DNA of 64,000 nucleotides from positions 86,643 through 150,642 of the forward strand of contig JANDLU010000001.1 of NCBI GenBank assembly GCA_024330215.1, in the 5' to 3' direction. This stretch comes from Candidatus Gaiellasilicea maunaloa (GTDB lineage Bacteria > Actinomycetota > Thermoleophilia > Gaiellales > Gaiellaceae). Below, piece by piece: positions 28,409 through 49,453 of the stretch; position 1 is the first letter of the stretch, and each line of letters opens with the position of its first letter. The notes under the pieces are model-generated. The model made no database searches and was not told the origin of the DNA. It was given only the letters and a program-made list of their open reading frames with translations. A program made the position numbers and the translations under genes.

Positions 28409-28902
28409 TAGACCGCTACTCCTTTCTCCGCCGTTTGCGTCTTGCGCTTCCGCGCCTTCGGCGCGGAAGCGCTAGGCGGATCAGCGGAGCGTGTGGCCTG
28501 TCGCCTATCGCTCGCCGCGGAACGCGGCGAGCGACCCTCCGGGGCTTCGCCCAACAGAATCGTTATGTGGCAGGTGCGCTTGAGGATCTGGCTCGCCCGG
28601 CCCCGTGCGCGCGGCCTGAACCGCTTCAGGGTCGGGCCCTCGTTCGCGTATGCCGCGGCGATCACGAGCTCGTCGCCGATCAGGCCGTGGTTCGCCTCGG
28701 CGTTCGAGACGGCCGAATGAAGCACCTTCTCGATCTCCGCCGCGACGTGGCGCTGCGTGAAACGGAGAATCGTGCGCGCCTCCGGAACGGTCCGGCCACG
28801 GACGTTCTCGAGCACGACGCGCGCCTTGCGCGCCGAGCTGCGGACCCAGCGGGCCTCGGCCTTGACCGTGACGGTGAGGTTCTGCGGCGCCTGGCTGGCC
28901 AC
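28408..28902 (-). CDS. rplV: 50S ribosomal protein uL22 with C-terminal extension built on palindromes
   Basis: 164 residues versus a usual ~110-120. Core: [20 protein letters not shown] and [18 protein letters not shown], whose loop lines the exit tunnel. The last ~45 residues ([17 protein letters not shown]... [13 protein letters not shown]) are an extension containing two perfect palindromes at DNA level (28444-28472 and 28508-28534). GTG start overlaps the rpsS stop (TAGTG). Confidence 0.95.
   Translation of the reverse strand: MASQAPQNLTVTVKAEARWVRSSARKARVVLENVRGRTVPEARTILRFTQRHVAAEIEKVLHSAVSNAEANHGLIGDELVIAAAYANEGPTLKRFRPRARGRASQILKRTCHITILLGEAPEGRSPRSAASDRRQATRSADPPSASAPKARKRKTQTAEKGVAV
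28444..28534. repeat. Two perfect palindromes in the rplV tail
   Basis: First: 13-bp arms GCGCTTCCGCGCC with a TTC loop (28444-28472). Second: 12-bp arms TCGCTCGCCGCG with a GAA loop (28508-28534). Both are translated in frame as part of the rplV extension. They look like short palindromic units that entered or grew within the coding region. Confidence 0.7.
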
Positions 28903-29183
28903 TAGCGCTTCACCTTGGCCTGGCGATCGCCGGCATGGCCGCGAAAGGTCCGCGTCGGAGCGAACTCGCCGAGCTTGTGCCCCACCATCTGCTCGCTGAC
29001 GAAGACCGGCACGTGCTTGCGGCCGTCGTGGACCGCGATCGTGTGCCCGACCATTTCGGGGAAGATCGTGGACGAGCGCGACCAGGTGCGGATCATCCGC
29101 TTCTCGTTCGTGGCGTTCATCGACTCGATCCGGCTCAGCAGCCGTGCCTCGATGAAGGGGCCCTTCTTGGAGCTTCTACTCAT
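28902..29183 (-). CDS. rpsS: 30S ribosomal protein uS19
   Basis: 93 residues starting [19 protein letters not shown]; conserved [10 protein letters not shown]-like block ([20 protein letters not shown]) and [16 protein letters not shown]. It forms a head complex with S13. The ATG 29181-29183 lies at the base of the outer stem of element copy 3, with AGGAGA in the stem's 3' arm. Confidence 0.97.
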   Translation of the reverse strand: MSRSSKKGPFIEARLLSRIESMNATNEKRMIRTWSRSSTIFPEMVGHTIAVHDGRKHVPVFVSEQMVGHKLGEFAPTRTFRGHAGDRQAKVKR

Positions 29184-29342
29184 GGGTCTCCTGGTGACGA
29201 TTTCGCGTCTCTGAGGTGCGAGACGCAAGCAGTGCAAGGACGCAGGGAGCGTTCATGCCTGAAGGCATGGACGCGACTGAGGACGACGCAATGCGCCGCG
29301 GATCGCGCATCAGAGACGCACTAATTGTTGCCAGGGGGCCCA

Positions 29343-29345
<3 letters not shown>
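29182..29345 (-). promoter_or_regulatory. PCVLA-type structured intergenic element, copy 3 (rplB/rpsS)
   Basis: Fills the rplB-rpsS gap. Outer pairing AUGGGCCCCCUGG with CCAGGAGACCCAU (11 standard pairs of 13) spans the rplB stop side and the rpsS AUG and contains its ribosome binding site. Middle stem GCGUCUCUGA/UCAGAGACGC (10 bp, perfect). Core at 29229-29294 with CGUCCUCAGUCG, hairpin CAUGCC-UUCA-GGCAUG and CUCCCUGCGUCC. A 26-codon ORF (29176-29256, [12 protein letters not shown]...) runs over the rpsS start and stops 8 bases inside it. Confidence 0.7.
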
Positions 29346-30185
<840 letters not shown>

Positions 30186-30187
30186 CA

Positions 30188-30349
30188 GTGGGTCTCCCGG
30201 TGACGGTTTCGCGTCTCTGGCGCGCGAGACGCAAGCAGTGCAAGGACGCAGGGAGCGTTCATGCCTGAAGGCATGGATGCGACTGAGGACGCAGCAATGC
30301 GCCGCGGATCGCGCGACAGAGGCGCCCTGACTGTTGCCGGGAGGCCCAC
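30188..30349 (-). promoter_or_regulatory. PCVLA-type structured intergenic element, copy 4 (rplW/rplB)
   Basis: Occupies the whole gap from the rplW stop to two bases before the rplB ATG. Outer stem GUGGGCCUCCCGG/CCGGGAGACCCAC (12 standard pairs of 13); relative to copy 3 the pairs G-C to A-U and C-G to U-A have changed on both sides. Middle stem GCGCCUCUG/CAGAGACGC. Closing stem GCAUUGC/GCACUGC (6 of 7). Core motifs as in the other copies, hairpin CAUGCC-UUCA-GGCAUG. A 25-codon ORF (30185-30262, [12 protein letters not shown]...) ends as TGATG on rplB. The rplB ribosome binding site GGGAGA is in the outer stem. Confidence 0.7.
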
Positions 30350-30646
30350 TTAGACCTGAGCTCCTTCGAAAATCTCGATCGTGTGCCCTTCGCGGAGCTG
30401 GACGATCGCCTTCTTCCAGCCCGGCCGAGTGCCGACGGAACGCCCGCGGCGCTTCGGCTTGGCCTGGACCTTGACGATGTTCACGGCCTGGACCTTGACC
30501 TCGAAGAGCTCCTCGACGGCCTGGCGGACCTGCGTCTTGTGCGCGTCCTTGTGCACCTTGAAGGTGTACTTGCGATCGGTGATGAGGCTGTAGCTCTTCT
30601 CGGAGACGACCGGAGCGAGTAGGACCTCGTTGGGATGGAGGCTCAC
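30350..30646 (-). CDS. rplW: 50S ribosomal protein uL23
   Basis: 98 residues, the chaperone and SRP docking site at the tunnel exit. Family features: [20 protein letters not shown] and [23 protein letters not shown] start overlaps the rplD stop as GTGA. Followed directly by element copy 4. Confidence 0.97.
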   Translation of the reverse strand: MSLHPNEVLLAPVVSEKSYSLITDRKYTFKVHKDAHKTQVRQAVEELFEVKVQAVNIVKVQAKPKRRGRSVGTRPGWKKAIVQLREGHTIEIFEGAQV

Positions 30647-31278
30647 GTCGTCGCCCTCCCTTGGACGAGCGGTAGGGCCGCCTCAGTGATCAGGAGCGAG
30701 CGCGCCCAGACGACGGAGGCGACCTCGAGCTCGGACGGCACCGTGATCAGCGTCTTCGGGAGGTTGCGGAAGGACTTGATCAGCGTCTCCTCCTCCGCGG
30801 TGACGACGAGCAGGAGGGGCGCGTCCTTGGCCCAACCCTCGACGAGCGCCTTCGCCTGCTTCGTCGACGGCGAGTCGAAGGCGTCGGCCGAGAGGAGCCC
30901 GAGCGTGCCGTTTCCGGCATGACTCGACAGGGCGCCGCGGAGCGCCGAACGGCGTGCCTTCCTGTTCACCTTCTGGTCGAAGACGCGACCGACGGCGAAG
31001 GTGACGCCGCCGCCCGTGAACTGGGGCGCGCGGATGGTGCCGGCTCGGGCGCGGCCGGTGCCCTTCTGGCGCCACGGTTTCGCACGGCCGCCGGCGACGA
31101 GGCCGCGCGTCTTGACCCCGCGCGTGCCGGCGCGACGAGCGTTCAGCTCGGCACGCACGGTCTCGTGCACGACGTGCGGCTTCAGCTCGGCAGCGAAGAT
31201 CGCAGCCTCGAGCGCGACGTCCTTCTTCCCTGCCTCGTCATCTGGGCCGCCGAGGAGCGGAGCCTTGGGCGCTGCCAT
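30643..31278 (-). CDS. rplD: 50S ribosomal protein uL4
   Basis: 211 residues; its loop ([20 protein letters not shown]) reaches into the exit tunnel. In E. coli L4 represses the S10 operon by attenuation. ATG overlaps the rplC stop (TAATG). N-terminus [19 protein letters not shown] is slightly longer than usual. Confidence 0.97.
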   Translation of the reverse strand: MAAPKAPLLGGPDDEAGKKDVALEAAIFAAELKPHVVHETVRAELNARRAGTRGVKTRGLVAGGRAKPWRQKGTGRARAGTIRAPQFTGGGVTFAVGRVFDQKVNRKARRSALRGALSSHAGNGTLGLLSADAFDSPSTKQAKALVEGWAKDAPLLLVVTAEEETLIKSFRNLPKTLITVPSELEVASVVWARSLLITEAALPLVQGRATT

Positions 31279-31895
31279 TACTTCGCCTCCCTGATCTCGA
31301 CGATTCCGCTCTTCGGACCGGGGATCGAGCCCTTGACGAGCAGGAGGTTCTGCTCGACGTCCACTCCGTGGATGACGAGCCCGGGCTGGGTGATCCGCTT
31401 GCCGCCCATGCGCCCGGCCATCTTCTGGCCCTTGAAGACGCGCGCGGGCGTCGCGGAGGCGCCGATCGAGCCCGGCTTGCGTACGTTGTGCGAGCCGTGC
31501 GAGACGGGGCCGCGGGCGAAGTTGTGCCGCTTGATCGTGCCCTGGAAGCCCTTGCCAATCGAGATCCCGGCGATCTTGACCGCCTCACCGGGCTCGAACG
31601 CCTCGACGGTGACGGTCTCGCCGACCTGCAGCTCGCTCTGGCCGCGGAGCTCGACAAGATGACGGTGCGCCGTCGCCCCGGCCTTCGCCAGATGCCCGAG
31701 CTCCGGCTTCGAGAGCTTCCGCTCCACAACCGGCTCGTACGCGATCTGAACGGCCTCGTAGCCGTCGACCTCCTCGGTCTTCACCTGGACGACCGGACAG
31801 GGGCCGGCCTGGATCACGGTGACAGGGGTCACCTGCCCGCTCTCCGGATCGAAGACCTGCGTCATGCCGATTTTTCTGCCAAGAATGCCTTTCAT
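31278..31895 (-). CDS. rplC: 50S ribosomal protein uL3
   Basis: 205 residues, starting [20 protein letters not shown], with [20 protein letters not shown] and [13 protein letters not shown], the loop that approaches the peptidyl-transferase centre. The tracked ORF begins 13 codons earlier; ATG 31893-31895 fits the family. The start codon is in the loop of a long hairpin whose 3' arm is the GRKIG coding region. Confidence 0.97.
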   Translation of the reverse strand: MKGILGRKIGMTQVFDPESGQVTPVTVIQAGPCPVVQVKTEEVDGYEAVQIAYEPVVERKLSKPELGHLAKAGATAHRHLVELRGQSELQVGETVTVEAFEPGEAVKIAGISIGKGFQGTIKRHNFARGPVSHGSHNVRKPGSIGASATPARVFKGQKMAGRMGGKRITQPGLVIHGVDVEQNLLLVKGSIPGPKSGIVEIREAK

Positions 31896-31926
31896 GACTA
31901 CAGACCGCTCCGGGCAGAAAAATCGG
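31867..31926 (-). promoter_or_regulatory. Hairpin with the rplC start codon in its loop
   Basis: In mRNA sense CCGAUUUUUCUGCC (31913-31926) pairs exactly with GGCAGAAAAAUCGG (31867-31880), 14 bp. The 32-base loop contains the purine-rich CGGAGCGG and the rplC AUG, and the 3' arm encodes residues 6-10 of uL3. Such placement is typical of translational operators. Confidence 0.65.
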
Positions 31927-31941
31927 TTAGGCAATCCTCTA

Positions 31942-31968
31942 TGACGAAAATGCGAAGCATTTTGGTCA
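31942..31968 (-). repeat. Stop-codon palindrome at the rpsJ 3' end
   Basis: UGACCAAAAUGC-UUC-GCAUUUUCGUCA, 12-base arms with one C-C mismatch; the first three bases are the rpsJ stop codon. Same architecture as the rplN/rplX palindrome. Confidence 0.6.
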
Positions 31969-32274
31969 CAGCTTGATCTCGATATCGACGCCGGCGGGAA
32001 GATCGAGGCGCATCAGCGAGTCCACCGTCTTCGGCGTGGGGCTATGAATGTCGATCAGCCGCTTGTGCGTGCGCACCTCGAAGTGCTCGCGCGAGTCCTT
32101 GTCCTTGAACGGACTACGGATCACGCAATAGACGTTCTTCTCGGTGGGCAGGGGCACAGGCCCGGTGATCGTCGCACCGGTGCGCTGGGCCGTCTCCACG
32201 ATCTGCGAGGCGGAGCGGTCCAGTTGCTGGTGGTCATAGCCCTTGAGCCGGATCCGGATCTTCTGTTGCGCCAC
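31966..32274 (-). CDS. rpsJ: 30S ribosomal protein uS10
   Basis: 102 residues: [35 protein letters not shown] and the C-terminal [11 protein letters not shown]. Also serves as NusE in transcription antitermination with NusB. The tracked ORF is much longer because the tuf region is open in this frame; GTG 32272-32274 with GGGA upstream is the family start. First gene of the S10 operon, 20 bases after tuf. Confidence 0.97.
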   Translation of the reverse strand: MAQQKIRIRLKGYDHQQLDRSASQIVETAQRTGATITGPVPLPTEKNVYCVIRSPFKDKDSREHFEVRTHKRLIDIHSPTPKTVDSLMRLDLPAGVDIEIKL

Positions 32275-32294
32275 GAGTTTCCCTGGTCCCTTCG

Positions 32295-33485
<1,191 letters not shown>

Positions 33486-33525
33486 GCCTTTTTTACCTCC
33501 GGTAAAAAAGGTTAGGAAAAAAAAC

Positions 33526-35615
<2,090 letters not shown>

Positions 35616-35616
<1 letters not shown>

Positions 35617-36086
35617 TACCAGCGGTAGTGGGCGAAGGCCTTGTTGGCCTGTGCCATCCGGTAGATGTCGTCCTTCTTCTTGAACGCGCCGCCCTGCTGG
35701 TTGATCGCGTCCATCAGCTCACCGGCGAGCTTCTGCTCCATCCCCTTCTCGCGCCGGTCGCGCGAGAACTGGACGAGCCAGCGGATCGCAAGCGTGCGCG
35801 CACGCCGCTGCGGCACCTCCATGGGCACCTGGTAGTTGGCGCCGCCGACCCGGCGCGACTTGACCTCGAGCACCGGCGTCACGGTCTTGACCGCTGCCTC
35901 GAGGGCCTCGACGGCACCCTTGCCGGTCTTCTCGGAGACGATCGCAAGCGCGTCGTAGACCAGCCGCTCGGCGGTCGAGCGCTTGCCGTCCAGCATCACG
36001 GCGTTGATGACCTGCGTCACGAGCTGGGAGCTGTGAACGGGATCGGCGACGAGCGCGCGCGGGGTGATCTCTGCGCGACGGGGCAT
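35616..36086 (-). CDS. rpsG: 30S ribosomal protein uS7
   Basis: 156 residues: [20 protein letters not shown] start, [20 protein letters not shown] and [20 protein letters not shown] end. Nucleates head assembly and in E. coli represses the str operon. ATG overlaps the rpsL stop (TGATG). Confidence 0.97.
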
Positions 36087-36454
36087 CAGGTGCGCTTCGC
36101 TCCGTACTTGGAGCGGCCCTGCTTGCGGTCGGAGACGCCCGACGTGTCGAGCGCGGCGCGGATCACCTTGTAGCGGATTCCGGGCAGGTCCTTGACGCGG
36201 CCGCCGCGGATCAGGACGACCGAATGCTCCTGAAGGTTGTGCCCCTCGCCGGGAATGTAGACAGTGACCTCCATCTGGTTCGTCAGCCGGACGCGCGCGA
36301 CCTTCCGCAGGGCCGAGTTCGGCTTCTTCGGAGTCGTCGTGTAGACGCGCGTGCAGACGCCGCGCTTTTGCGGCGCCCCGCGCAGCGCAGGGGTCTTCGT
36401 CTTCGCCTGCGGCGACTGACGGCCCTTGCGGACGAGCTGATTGGTGGTCGGCAC
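36086..36454 (-). CDS. rpsL: 30S ribosomal protein uS12
   Basis: 122 residues: [20 protein letters not shown] and the decoding loop [20 protein letters not shown], the site of streptomycin-resistance changes, with Lys at the position equivalent to K43 (wild type). GTG 36452-36454 preceded by GAGGAG. First gene of the str operon, with its own promoter candidate upstream. Confidence 0.97.
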   Translation of the reverse strand: MPTTNQLVRKGRQSPQAKTKTPALRGAPQKRGVCTRVYTTTPKKPNSALRKVARVRLTNQMEVTVYIPGEGHNLQEHSVVLIRGGRVKDLPGIRYKVIRAALDTSGVSDRKQGRSKYGAKRT

Positions 36455-36533
36455 TGATCTCCTCTGAACTTCGAGCTGCACACACGACAACGGTCGGCAG
36501 GGCTCGACGACGCCCTGGCCAACCGGACAGCGG

Positions 36534-36562
36534 ATGGTAGCGGACGCGAGGTGGGCTCGCAA
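36534..36562 (-). promoter_or_regulatory. Promoter candidate of the str operon
   Basis: On the minus strand TTGCGA (36557-36562), a 17-base spacer and TACCAT (36534-36539), a housekeeping sigma-like pair, lie 80 bases before the rpsL GTG. It falls in the short gap after the secreted-protein gene, where a new transcript would be expected. Confidence 0.5.
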
Positions 36563-36577
36563 ACGGAGCCGTTGCGC

Positions 36578-38308
36578 TCAACTCTCGCCGAGCGAGAGGA
36601 ACGGCAAGAAGCTCGTCAGCTCGACCGCGCCGACGGCGGGCAGGCGGTCGCGCACGCAGCGAGCCTGGTCGAGCGCGGCATGCTGCCTGCGCCACGTCCA
36701 GTTCCGGTACGCGTCGGCACTCGCCGCGGCGCGCAGAGCTCGGGCGATCGCGGGTCGAGCCCGCCCGGACGGTACCGCGGCGAGCGGGGTCGTCTCCCCG
36801 ATCGCACGAATGCGGAAGGCGCCGTCGAACGTCGTCAGCGCGATCTCCCGGCCGGTGGCGAGCGAGAACACCTGCGGCGACAGCTCCGTCGCCAGCACGA
36901 CTCCGCGCCCGCTCGGTAACCACGACGGCGCAGGGACGAGCTCGACCTCCCGGGCAGGCGTGGCTCCGTAGGTGACGAGGAACTCCGCGAGCTGGGCGGC
37001 CGAGAGCGGCCGGCGGTCGACGAGTCGTTCCGCGACGATACGTCGACGCAGCTCGTCGCCGATCGTGCCACGCCCGACGGCGAGCGTCGCCCCTGCGCCC
37101 GTGAGCGCTGCAAGATACGGCGCGCGGGTCCCGCCGAAGCGGCTCAGGACGATCGCCCGCTCCGCGGCGAGCACGTCACGCACGCCGATTGGGGCAGCGC
37201 GCCGCTCGACGAGCCGCGCGAACAGGATCGAGAGCGCGAGCTCCGCGTCGCCCGTCACCCGCGCGACCGCACCGATCTCGTTCGTCGTCACCGTCTCCGC
37301 TCCGAGCGCGCAGCGAACGCCCGCGAGCAGATCGATCTGGCCGGCCCGGAGATCGGAATCGAAGCCGTATCGATTGGGCGCGTCGCAGAGCTCGGCGTCG
37401 CGCGCCCAGAGCCAGACACACGCCGCCCCGGCCTTGTCGGGGTCGTTTCCCGCCTCGTTGAAGACGCCCCACCCCCAGGAGAAGACGTACGCGGTTCCGA
37501 GCTCGCGCGAGACCTGTCTGGCCGCGAGCGCCTGCAGCTTCGCGACCTCGAACCAGGCCGATTCCGGCTCGAGTCCCTCCCGACCACCGGTGGCACGGCC
37601 GGTCTGGAAGGCGAGCATGAAGCCCACCTTCGTCGCCGGGATGTTCATCGAGAAGAGCTTGGAGGCAGCCCGCCGCATCGACGTGCGCATGCGCCGACTC
37701 CCGAGCTCCGGCCCGGCCTTGTGGATCGACGGAGCCCCGAAGTACTTCTCGACGACGATGTCCGCGACACTCGCGAGCTCCCGCCACCATGGCGCCGCTT
37801 CCACACCCGTATAGGGGTCGCTCGAGATCAGCAGGATCGGCTTGGCACCGCGCGCGGCGAGTAACCGCGCCCACTGGAGCACGTTCGCCCTGTAGCCGGC
37901 GGTCGTCCTCGTCCAGGGCGTTGGGGTCGAGGCGCCGAACAGCTCGTTCATGACGATCCAGGGCGTGTCGCAGCCGAGCGTCCGGACCGCGAAGTCGAGC
38001 AGGGCGTTCGCTCGCTGCGGGAGCACCGAGGGCTCGGCGGGCTTCGAGGGGGTGCCCACGCGTCGGTTCAGGTACATGTCCCAGAAGATGGTCGTCGCGC
38101 CGGTCGCGCGCATGCGCGCCGGGTAGCCCTCTCCCGAGCCTGCGACGATCACGCCGGGCCGACCGAAGACGGCCTCGAGCTGCGGGGCCCCGTAGTCGAT
38201 CCAGAGCGGCTTCTCGCTCGGTACGACGCACGGCGCCGCCGTTGCGGGTCCGGGTGCAACGCCGAGCGTGGCAACCGCGACGATCGCGATGAGCAGGGAT
38301 TTCTTCAT
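36578..38308 (-). CDS. Large secreted protein of unknown function
   Basis: I use ATG 38306-38308 because it starts a signal peptide (MKKSLLIAIVAVATLGVA, probable cut after ATA); the tracked ORF begins within the rpoC terminator region. About 576 residues. The N-terminal ~330 residues alternate strands and helices with W-rich segments (TTIFWDMYLNRRVG, TPWIVMNELFGAS, YVFSWGWGVFNEAG), resembling a glycoside-hydrolase-like barrel in which the Asn-Glu of MNELF could be a catalytic pair; this is inference. The C-terminal part is helical and Ala/Arg-rich. It is the only non-housekeeping gene inside the ribosomal block, between the rpoC terminator and the rpsL promoter. Confidence 0.65.
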   Translation of the reverse strand: MKKSLLIAIVAVATLGVAPGPATAAPCVVPSEKPLWIDYGAPQLEAVFGRPGVIVAGSGEGYPARMRATGATTIFWDMYLNRRVGTPSKPAEPSVLPQRANALLDFAVRTLGCDTPWIVMNELFGASTPTPWTRTTAGYRANVLQWARLLAARGAKPILLISSDPYTGVEAAPWWRELASVADIVVEKYFGAPSIHKAGPELGSRRMRTSMRRAASKLFSMNIPATKVGFMLAFQTGRATGGREGLEPESAWFEVAKLQALAARQVSRELGTAYVFSWGWGVFNEAGNDPDKAGAACVWLWARDAELCDAPNRYGFDSDLRAGQIDLLAGVRCALGAETVTTNEIGAVARVTGDAELALSILFARLVERRAAPIGVRDVLAAERAIVLSRFGGTRAPYLAALTGAGATLAVGRGTIGDELRRRIVAERLVDRRPLSAAQLAEFLVTYGATPAREVELVPAPSWLPSGRGVVLATELSPQVFSLATGREIALTTFDGAFRIRAIGETTPLAAVPSGRARPAIARALRAAASADAYRNWTWRRQHAALDQARCVRDRLPAVGAVELTSFLPFLSLGES

Positions 38309-38410
38309 CAGGCGCCGCTCGTTGTACCAGACGGCGTCCGATCCCTCTCCCGAACGCGTCCCATCGGCACGTTTGTGGAGGGATTGTTGCATCTTTACTG
38401 GTACGCCGTC

Positions 38411-38448
38411 GGAAAAGGACGACGGGGCGGCAGTGGCCGCCCCGTCGT
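38411..38448 (-). terminator. Intrinsic terminator after rpoC
   Basis: ACGACGGGGCGGC pairs exactly with GCCGCCCCGTCGT around a CACT loop, then CCTTTTCC follows in the direction of transcription. This is the clearest Rho-independent terminator in the window and ends the rplKAJL-rpoBC transcript. Confidence 0.85.
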
Positions 38449-38471
38449 GATGCGTGCTGATCCCTCGCGGA

Positions 38472-43100
<4,629 letters not shown>

Positions 43101-43172
43101 GTTTCGCTGCGCCTCTTTCCGTCTCGAATATGCGGCATCAATTCTGTCCTTCTAACCTCGAATTGGACGACG

Positions 43173-46826
<3,654 letters not shown>

Positions 46827-46965
46827 GGTGGGTAACAGCCTCCCTTACGGCGTGCGGAAGTGGACGGAGCGGGAACAAACGGCGAGACGTCGGCGCAACC
46901 CCAAAGAGTAGCGGACGCACCCCTTCCACCGCAAACGAGAACGGCGGCCGGGGCCGAATGAGGAC

Positions 46966-47033
46966 AGTATACCGCAGATCGCGCCGTTCCCGCCAGTCGG
47001 AAAGCCGGAGGACCGCCGGCGGCGGCCCTCCGG
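46966..47033 (-). promoter_or_regulatory. rplL-rpoB attenuator hairpin and -10-like site
   Basis: CCGGAGGGCCGCC-GCC-GGCGGUCCUCCGG (47005-47033) is a 13-bp stem with one mismatch, followed by CUUUCC; it could reduce read-through from rplL into rpoB, as an attenuator does in E. coli. TATACT on the minus strand at 46966-46971 is a good -10 without a clear -35, so an rpoB promoter is possible. The remaining bases to the rpoB start show no other structure. Confidence 0.5.
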
Positions 47034-47054
47034 GACGGTTCGTGGTCGCTCGCC

Positions 47055-47435
47055 CTACTTGAGCTCGACGCTGGCGCCGGCCTCCTCGAGCTGCGACTTG
47101 ACGGAGTCGGCCTCCTCCTGGTTGACGCCCTCTTTGACGGCGCTCGGGGCGCCGTCCACGAGATCCTTCGCCTCTTTCAGGCCGAGCCCGGTGACGGCGC
47201 GGACCACCTTGATCACCTGGATCTTCTTGTCGCCGGCGCCGGTCAGCATCACGTCGAAGGACGTCTTCTCCTCCGCCGCCTCGGCGGGTGCTGCGGCAGC
47301 TCCCGGAGCGGCCATCGCCATCGGAGCGGCGGCGGTGACGCCCCACTCCTCCTCGATCTTCGACTTCAGCTCGACGAGCTCGAGCACCGTCATCTTGCCG
47401 AGCGTCTCGAGCACCTTGGAAGTATCAGTTGCCAT
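47055..47435 (-). CDS. rplL: 50S ribosomal protein bL12 (L7/L12)
   Basis: 126 residues: N-terminal dimer domain ([20 protein letters not shown]), Ala-rich hinge ([20 protein letters not shown]) and the globular C-terminal domain ([20 protein letters not shown]). The stalk protein that recruits translation GTPases. ATG 47433-47435 lies inside the rplJ 3' end (11-base overlap), with GAGGAG upstream; the tracked longer start is not used. Confidence 0.97.
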   Translation of the reverse strand: MATDTSKVLETLGKMTVLELVELKSKIEEEWGVTAAAPMAMAAPGAAAAPAEAAEEKTSFDVMLTGAGDKKIQVIKVVRAVTGLGLKEAKDLVDGAPSAVKEGVNQEEADSVKSQLEEAGASVELK

Positions 47436-48081
47436 CAGATGTCTCCTCGCCCTGAGCCTCTGGCTCGGGGTTAGTCGTAGGGTCATCGTTCGTGGGTTCA
47501 TCTAGCGCAGATTCCGCGTCAGCGGAAGCTGCGCTTGCCGAAGCTGCGACCTGCTCGGCGCCGCCGAGTTGCTCGATGCGTGCATCGAGCAAGCCGACGA
47601 GATCTTGCAACGGCGCCGAGACGAGCGCGATGACGGTCGTCAGCGGCGACATGATCGTGCCGAGCAGTTGCGCGCGCAGCACGTCGGCGGGCGGGAGCTT
47701 CGCGAGGTTCTCGACCTGCTCCGCGGACATCGACGCGCCCTGGAGCACGCCGCCGCGGATCGAGAGGATCCTCGTCTCGCGAGCCGTGTCACCGAGCGCC
47801 TTCGCAACCGCGACCGGGTCCCCTCCGCTCGCGACGAAGGCGATCGCTGACGGGCCGTCGAGCAAAGCAAGCAGCGCGTCCGCACCAGCAGCCTCGGCCG
47901 CACGGCGGGTGAGCGTGTTCTTGACGACCGAGAAGCGGGCGCCGTGCTCGATCAGCTTGCTCCGCAGGTTGTCGATCTCCGAGTTCGTGAGGCCGCGGTA
48001 GTCGGCGACGATCAGCGTCTCCGACGTCCGCAGGCGCTCGGTCAACTCGGCGACTGCCTGCTCCTTCTCGTTCTTGTCCAT
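47425..48081 (-). CDS. rplJ: 50S ribosomal protein uL10 with acidic C-terminal tail
   Basis: 218 residues versus ~165-175. Core: [39 protein letters not shown] and the bL12-binding helix near [17 protein letters not shown]. The last ~45 residues ([19 protein letters not shown]...) are an acidic extension that contains a 14-base palindrome with one mismatch and a GTCA loop (47504-47535). With bL12 it forms the stalk base and in other bacteria represses its own operon. Confidence 0.95.
   Translation of the reverse strand: MDKNEKEQAVAELTERLRTSETLIVADYRGLTNSEIDNLRSKLIEHGARFSVVKNTLTRRAAEAAGADALLALLDGPSAIAFVASGGDPVAVAKALGDTARETRILSIRGGVLQGASMSAEQVENLAKLPPADVLRAQLLGTIMSPLTTVIALVSAPLQDLVGLLDARIEQLGGAEQVAASASAASADAESALDEPTNDDPTTNPEPEAQGEETSDGN
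47504..47535. repeat. Palindrome inside the rplJ tail
   Basis: AGCGCAGATTCCGC and GCGGAAGCTGCGCT pair with one mismatch around a GTCA loop. It is translated in the rplJ extension. Same loop as the rpsQ and rpoB palindromes. Confidence 0.6.
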
Positions 48082-48229
48082 CTCTCACCTCCTCTTGAAA
48101 CGATCGAGCCCGCACACAGGGCGGGCTCGGAAGAGGGAGAAACGTCTTCATCCGGGCCGCCTCGGCCGGTCCTCTGCATCCCTCGCGGAAAGCTGCCGGC
48201 TGTCTGTGGCGACGGGCGTGGGACGGAAC
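48082..48229 (-). promoter_or_regulatory. uL10 leader with terminator-like hairpin
   Basis: The 148-base rplA-rplJ gap has features of the L10 leader family: ACAGACAGCCGGC, GAGGGAUGCAGAGGACC and GGCCGAGGCGGCC, the region where the L10-L12 complex binds in other bacteria. Near the 3' end CGAGCCCGC-CCUGUGU-GCGGGCUCG (48105-48129) forms a 9-bp stem before AUCGUUUC, so binding may be coupled to termination. The rplJ Shine-Dalgarno AGAGGAGGUGA follows. Match to the family is by eye. Confidence 0.55.
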
Positions 48230-48958
48230 CTAGACCGGAACGGCCTCCTGCTCGAGCTCGTCGACGAGTCCGCGGACACGAGTGGGATCGACCTTGACGC
48301 CCGGGCCCATCGTCGAGGTGATCGTGACGCCGTGGATGTAGCGCCCCTTCGAAGCCGACGGCTTCGCGCGGATGATCTCCTCGAGGAGGGCCGCGTAGTT
48401 CTCGAGCAGATTGCGCTCGCCGAAGCTCTTCTTCCCGATCGAGACGTGGACGCAGGCACCGCGGTCGGTCCGGTACTCGAGCTTGCCGCCCTTCGCATCC
48501 GTGACCGCCTTGCCGACGTCGAACGTGACCGTGCCGGTCTTCGGGTTCGGCATCAGGCCGCGCGGGCCGAGCACTCGCCCGAGCTTGCCGACGTTGCCCA
48601 TCTGATCCGGCGTCGCGATCGCGACGTCGAAGTCGGTGAAGCCCTCCTCGACCCGTTTCGCAAGATCGGCCGAGCCGACGACGTCGGCTCCTGCCTCTTC
48701 CGCCTCGCGCGCCTTGTCGCCCTCGGCGAAGACGGCGACGCGCACGGACTTGCCCGTCCCGTGCGGGAGCATGATCGTGCCGCGCAGCTGTTGATCCGCA
48801 TGGCGGACGTTCAACCCGAGCCGGAAATGTGCCTCGACGGTCTCGTCGAACTTCGCGTCCGGCAGATCCTTGAGGAGCTTGATTGCCTCGGCCGGCGAGT
48901 AGAGCTGCTCGCGGTCGACCTTCGCGCGCGCCTCGTTGTAGCGCTTGCCGTGCTGCAC
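48230..48958 (-). CDS. rplA: 50S ribosomal protein uL1
   Basis: 242 residues: [20 protein letters not shown] start, the RNA-binding [19 protein letters not shown] and [19 protein letters not shown]. Forms the L1 stalk and, in E. coli, represses rplKA. GTG start overlaps the rplK stop (TAGTG). Confidence 0.97.
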   Translation of the reverse strand: MQHGKRYNEARAKVDREQLYSPAEAIKLLKDLPDAKFDETVEAHFRLGLNVRHADQQLRGTIMLPHGTGKSVRVAVFAEGDKAREAEEAGADVVGSADLAKRVEEGFTDFDVAIATPDQMGNVGKLGRVLGPRGLMPNPKTGTVTFDVGKAVTDAKGGKLEYRTDRGACVHVSIGKKSFGERNLLENYAALLEEIIRAKPSASKGRYIHGVTITSTMGPGVKVDPTRVRGLVDELEQEAVPV

Positions 48959-49383
48959 TACGTGCTCACCTCCACGCCCATGCTCCTCGCGGTCCCGGCG
49001 ATCACGAGCATCGCCTGGTCGAGATCGCGGGCGTTCAGGTCCTCCAGCTTGATCTCGGCGATCGAGCGGAGCTGGCTCTGGGAGAGCCGGCCGACCTTGA
49101 CGCGGTTCGGCTCGGCCGAGCCGCTCTCGATTCCGAGAGCCTCCTTGATCAGGACAGCCGCCGGCGGCGTCTTCGTGATGAACGAGAACGAACGATCCTC
49201 GAAGACCGTGATCTCGACAGGCGTGATCCGGCCGTTCTCCTGCGCGGTTTGCGCGTTGAACGCCTTGCAGAACTCCATGATGTTGACCCCGTGCTGGCCG
49301 AGCGCGGGTCCGACGGGCGGCGCCGGATTGGCTTGCCCGCCGGGGATCTGGAGCTTGATCAGTGTCAGGACCTTCTTCGCCAT
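48958..49383 (-). CDS. rplK: 50S ribosomal protein uL11
   Basis: 141 residues: [20 protein letters not shown] with the proline-rich linker (thiostrepton site region) and [12 protein letters not shown] end. Part of the GTPase-associated centre. ATG 49381-49383; a nusG stop-codon palindrome lies 40 bases upstream. Confidence 0.97.
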   Translation of the reverse strand: MAKKVLTLIKLQIPGGQANPAPPVGPALGQHGVNIMEFCKAFNAQTAQENGRITPVEITVFEDRSFSFITKTPPAAVLIKEALGIESGSAEPNRVKVGRLSQSQLRSIAEIKLEDLNARDLDQAMLVIAGTARSMGVEVST

Positions 49384-49424
49384 CGGTATCGCTCTTGCCT
49401 TCCGTTTTCTCGATCTTGCCTTGT

Positions 49425-49453
49425 CTAGCGCACGAGCGCAGCTCGTGCGCTAG
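49425..49453 (-). repeat. Stop-codon palindrome at the nusG 3' end
   Basis: CUAGCGCACGAG pairs with CUCGUGCGCUAG (12 bp, extendable to 13 with a UGC loop) and begins within the last nusG codon so that the UAG is in the stem. The word CTAGCGCACG also recurs at the secE/nusG border (49985-49994). Confidence 0.65.
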
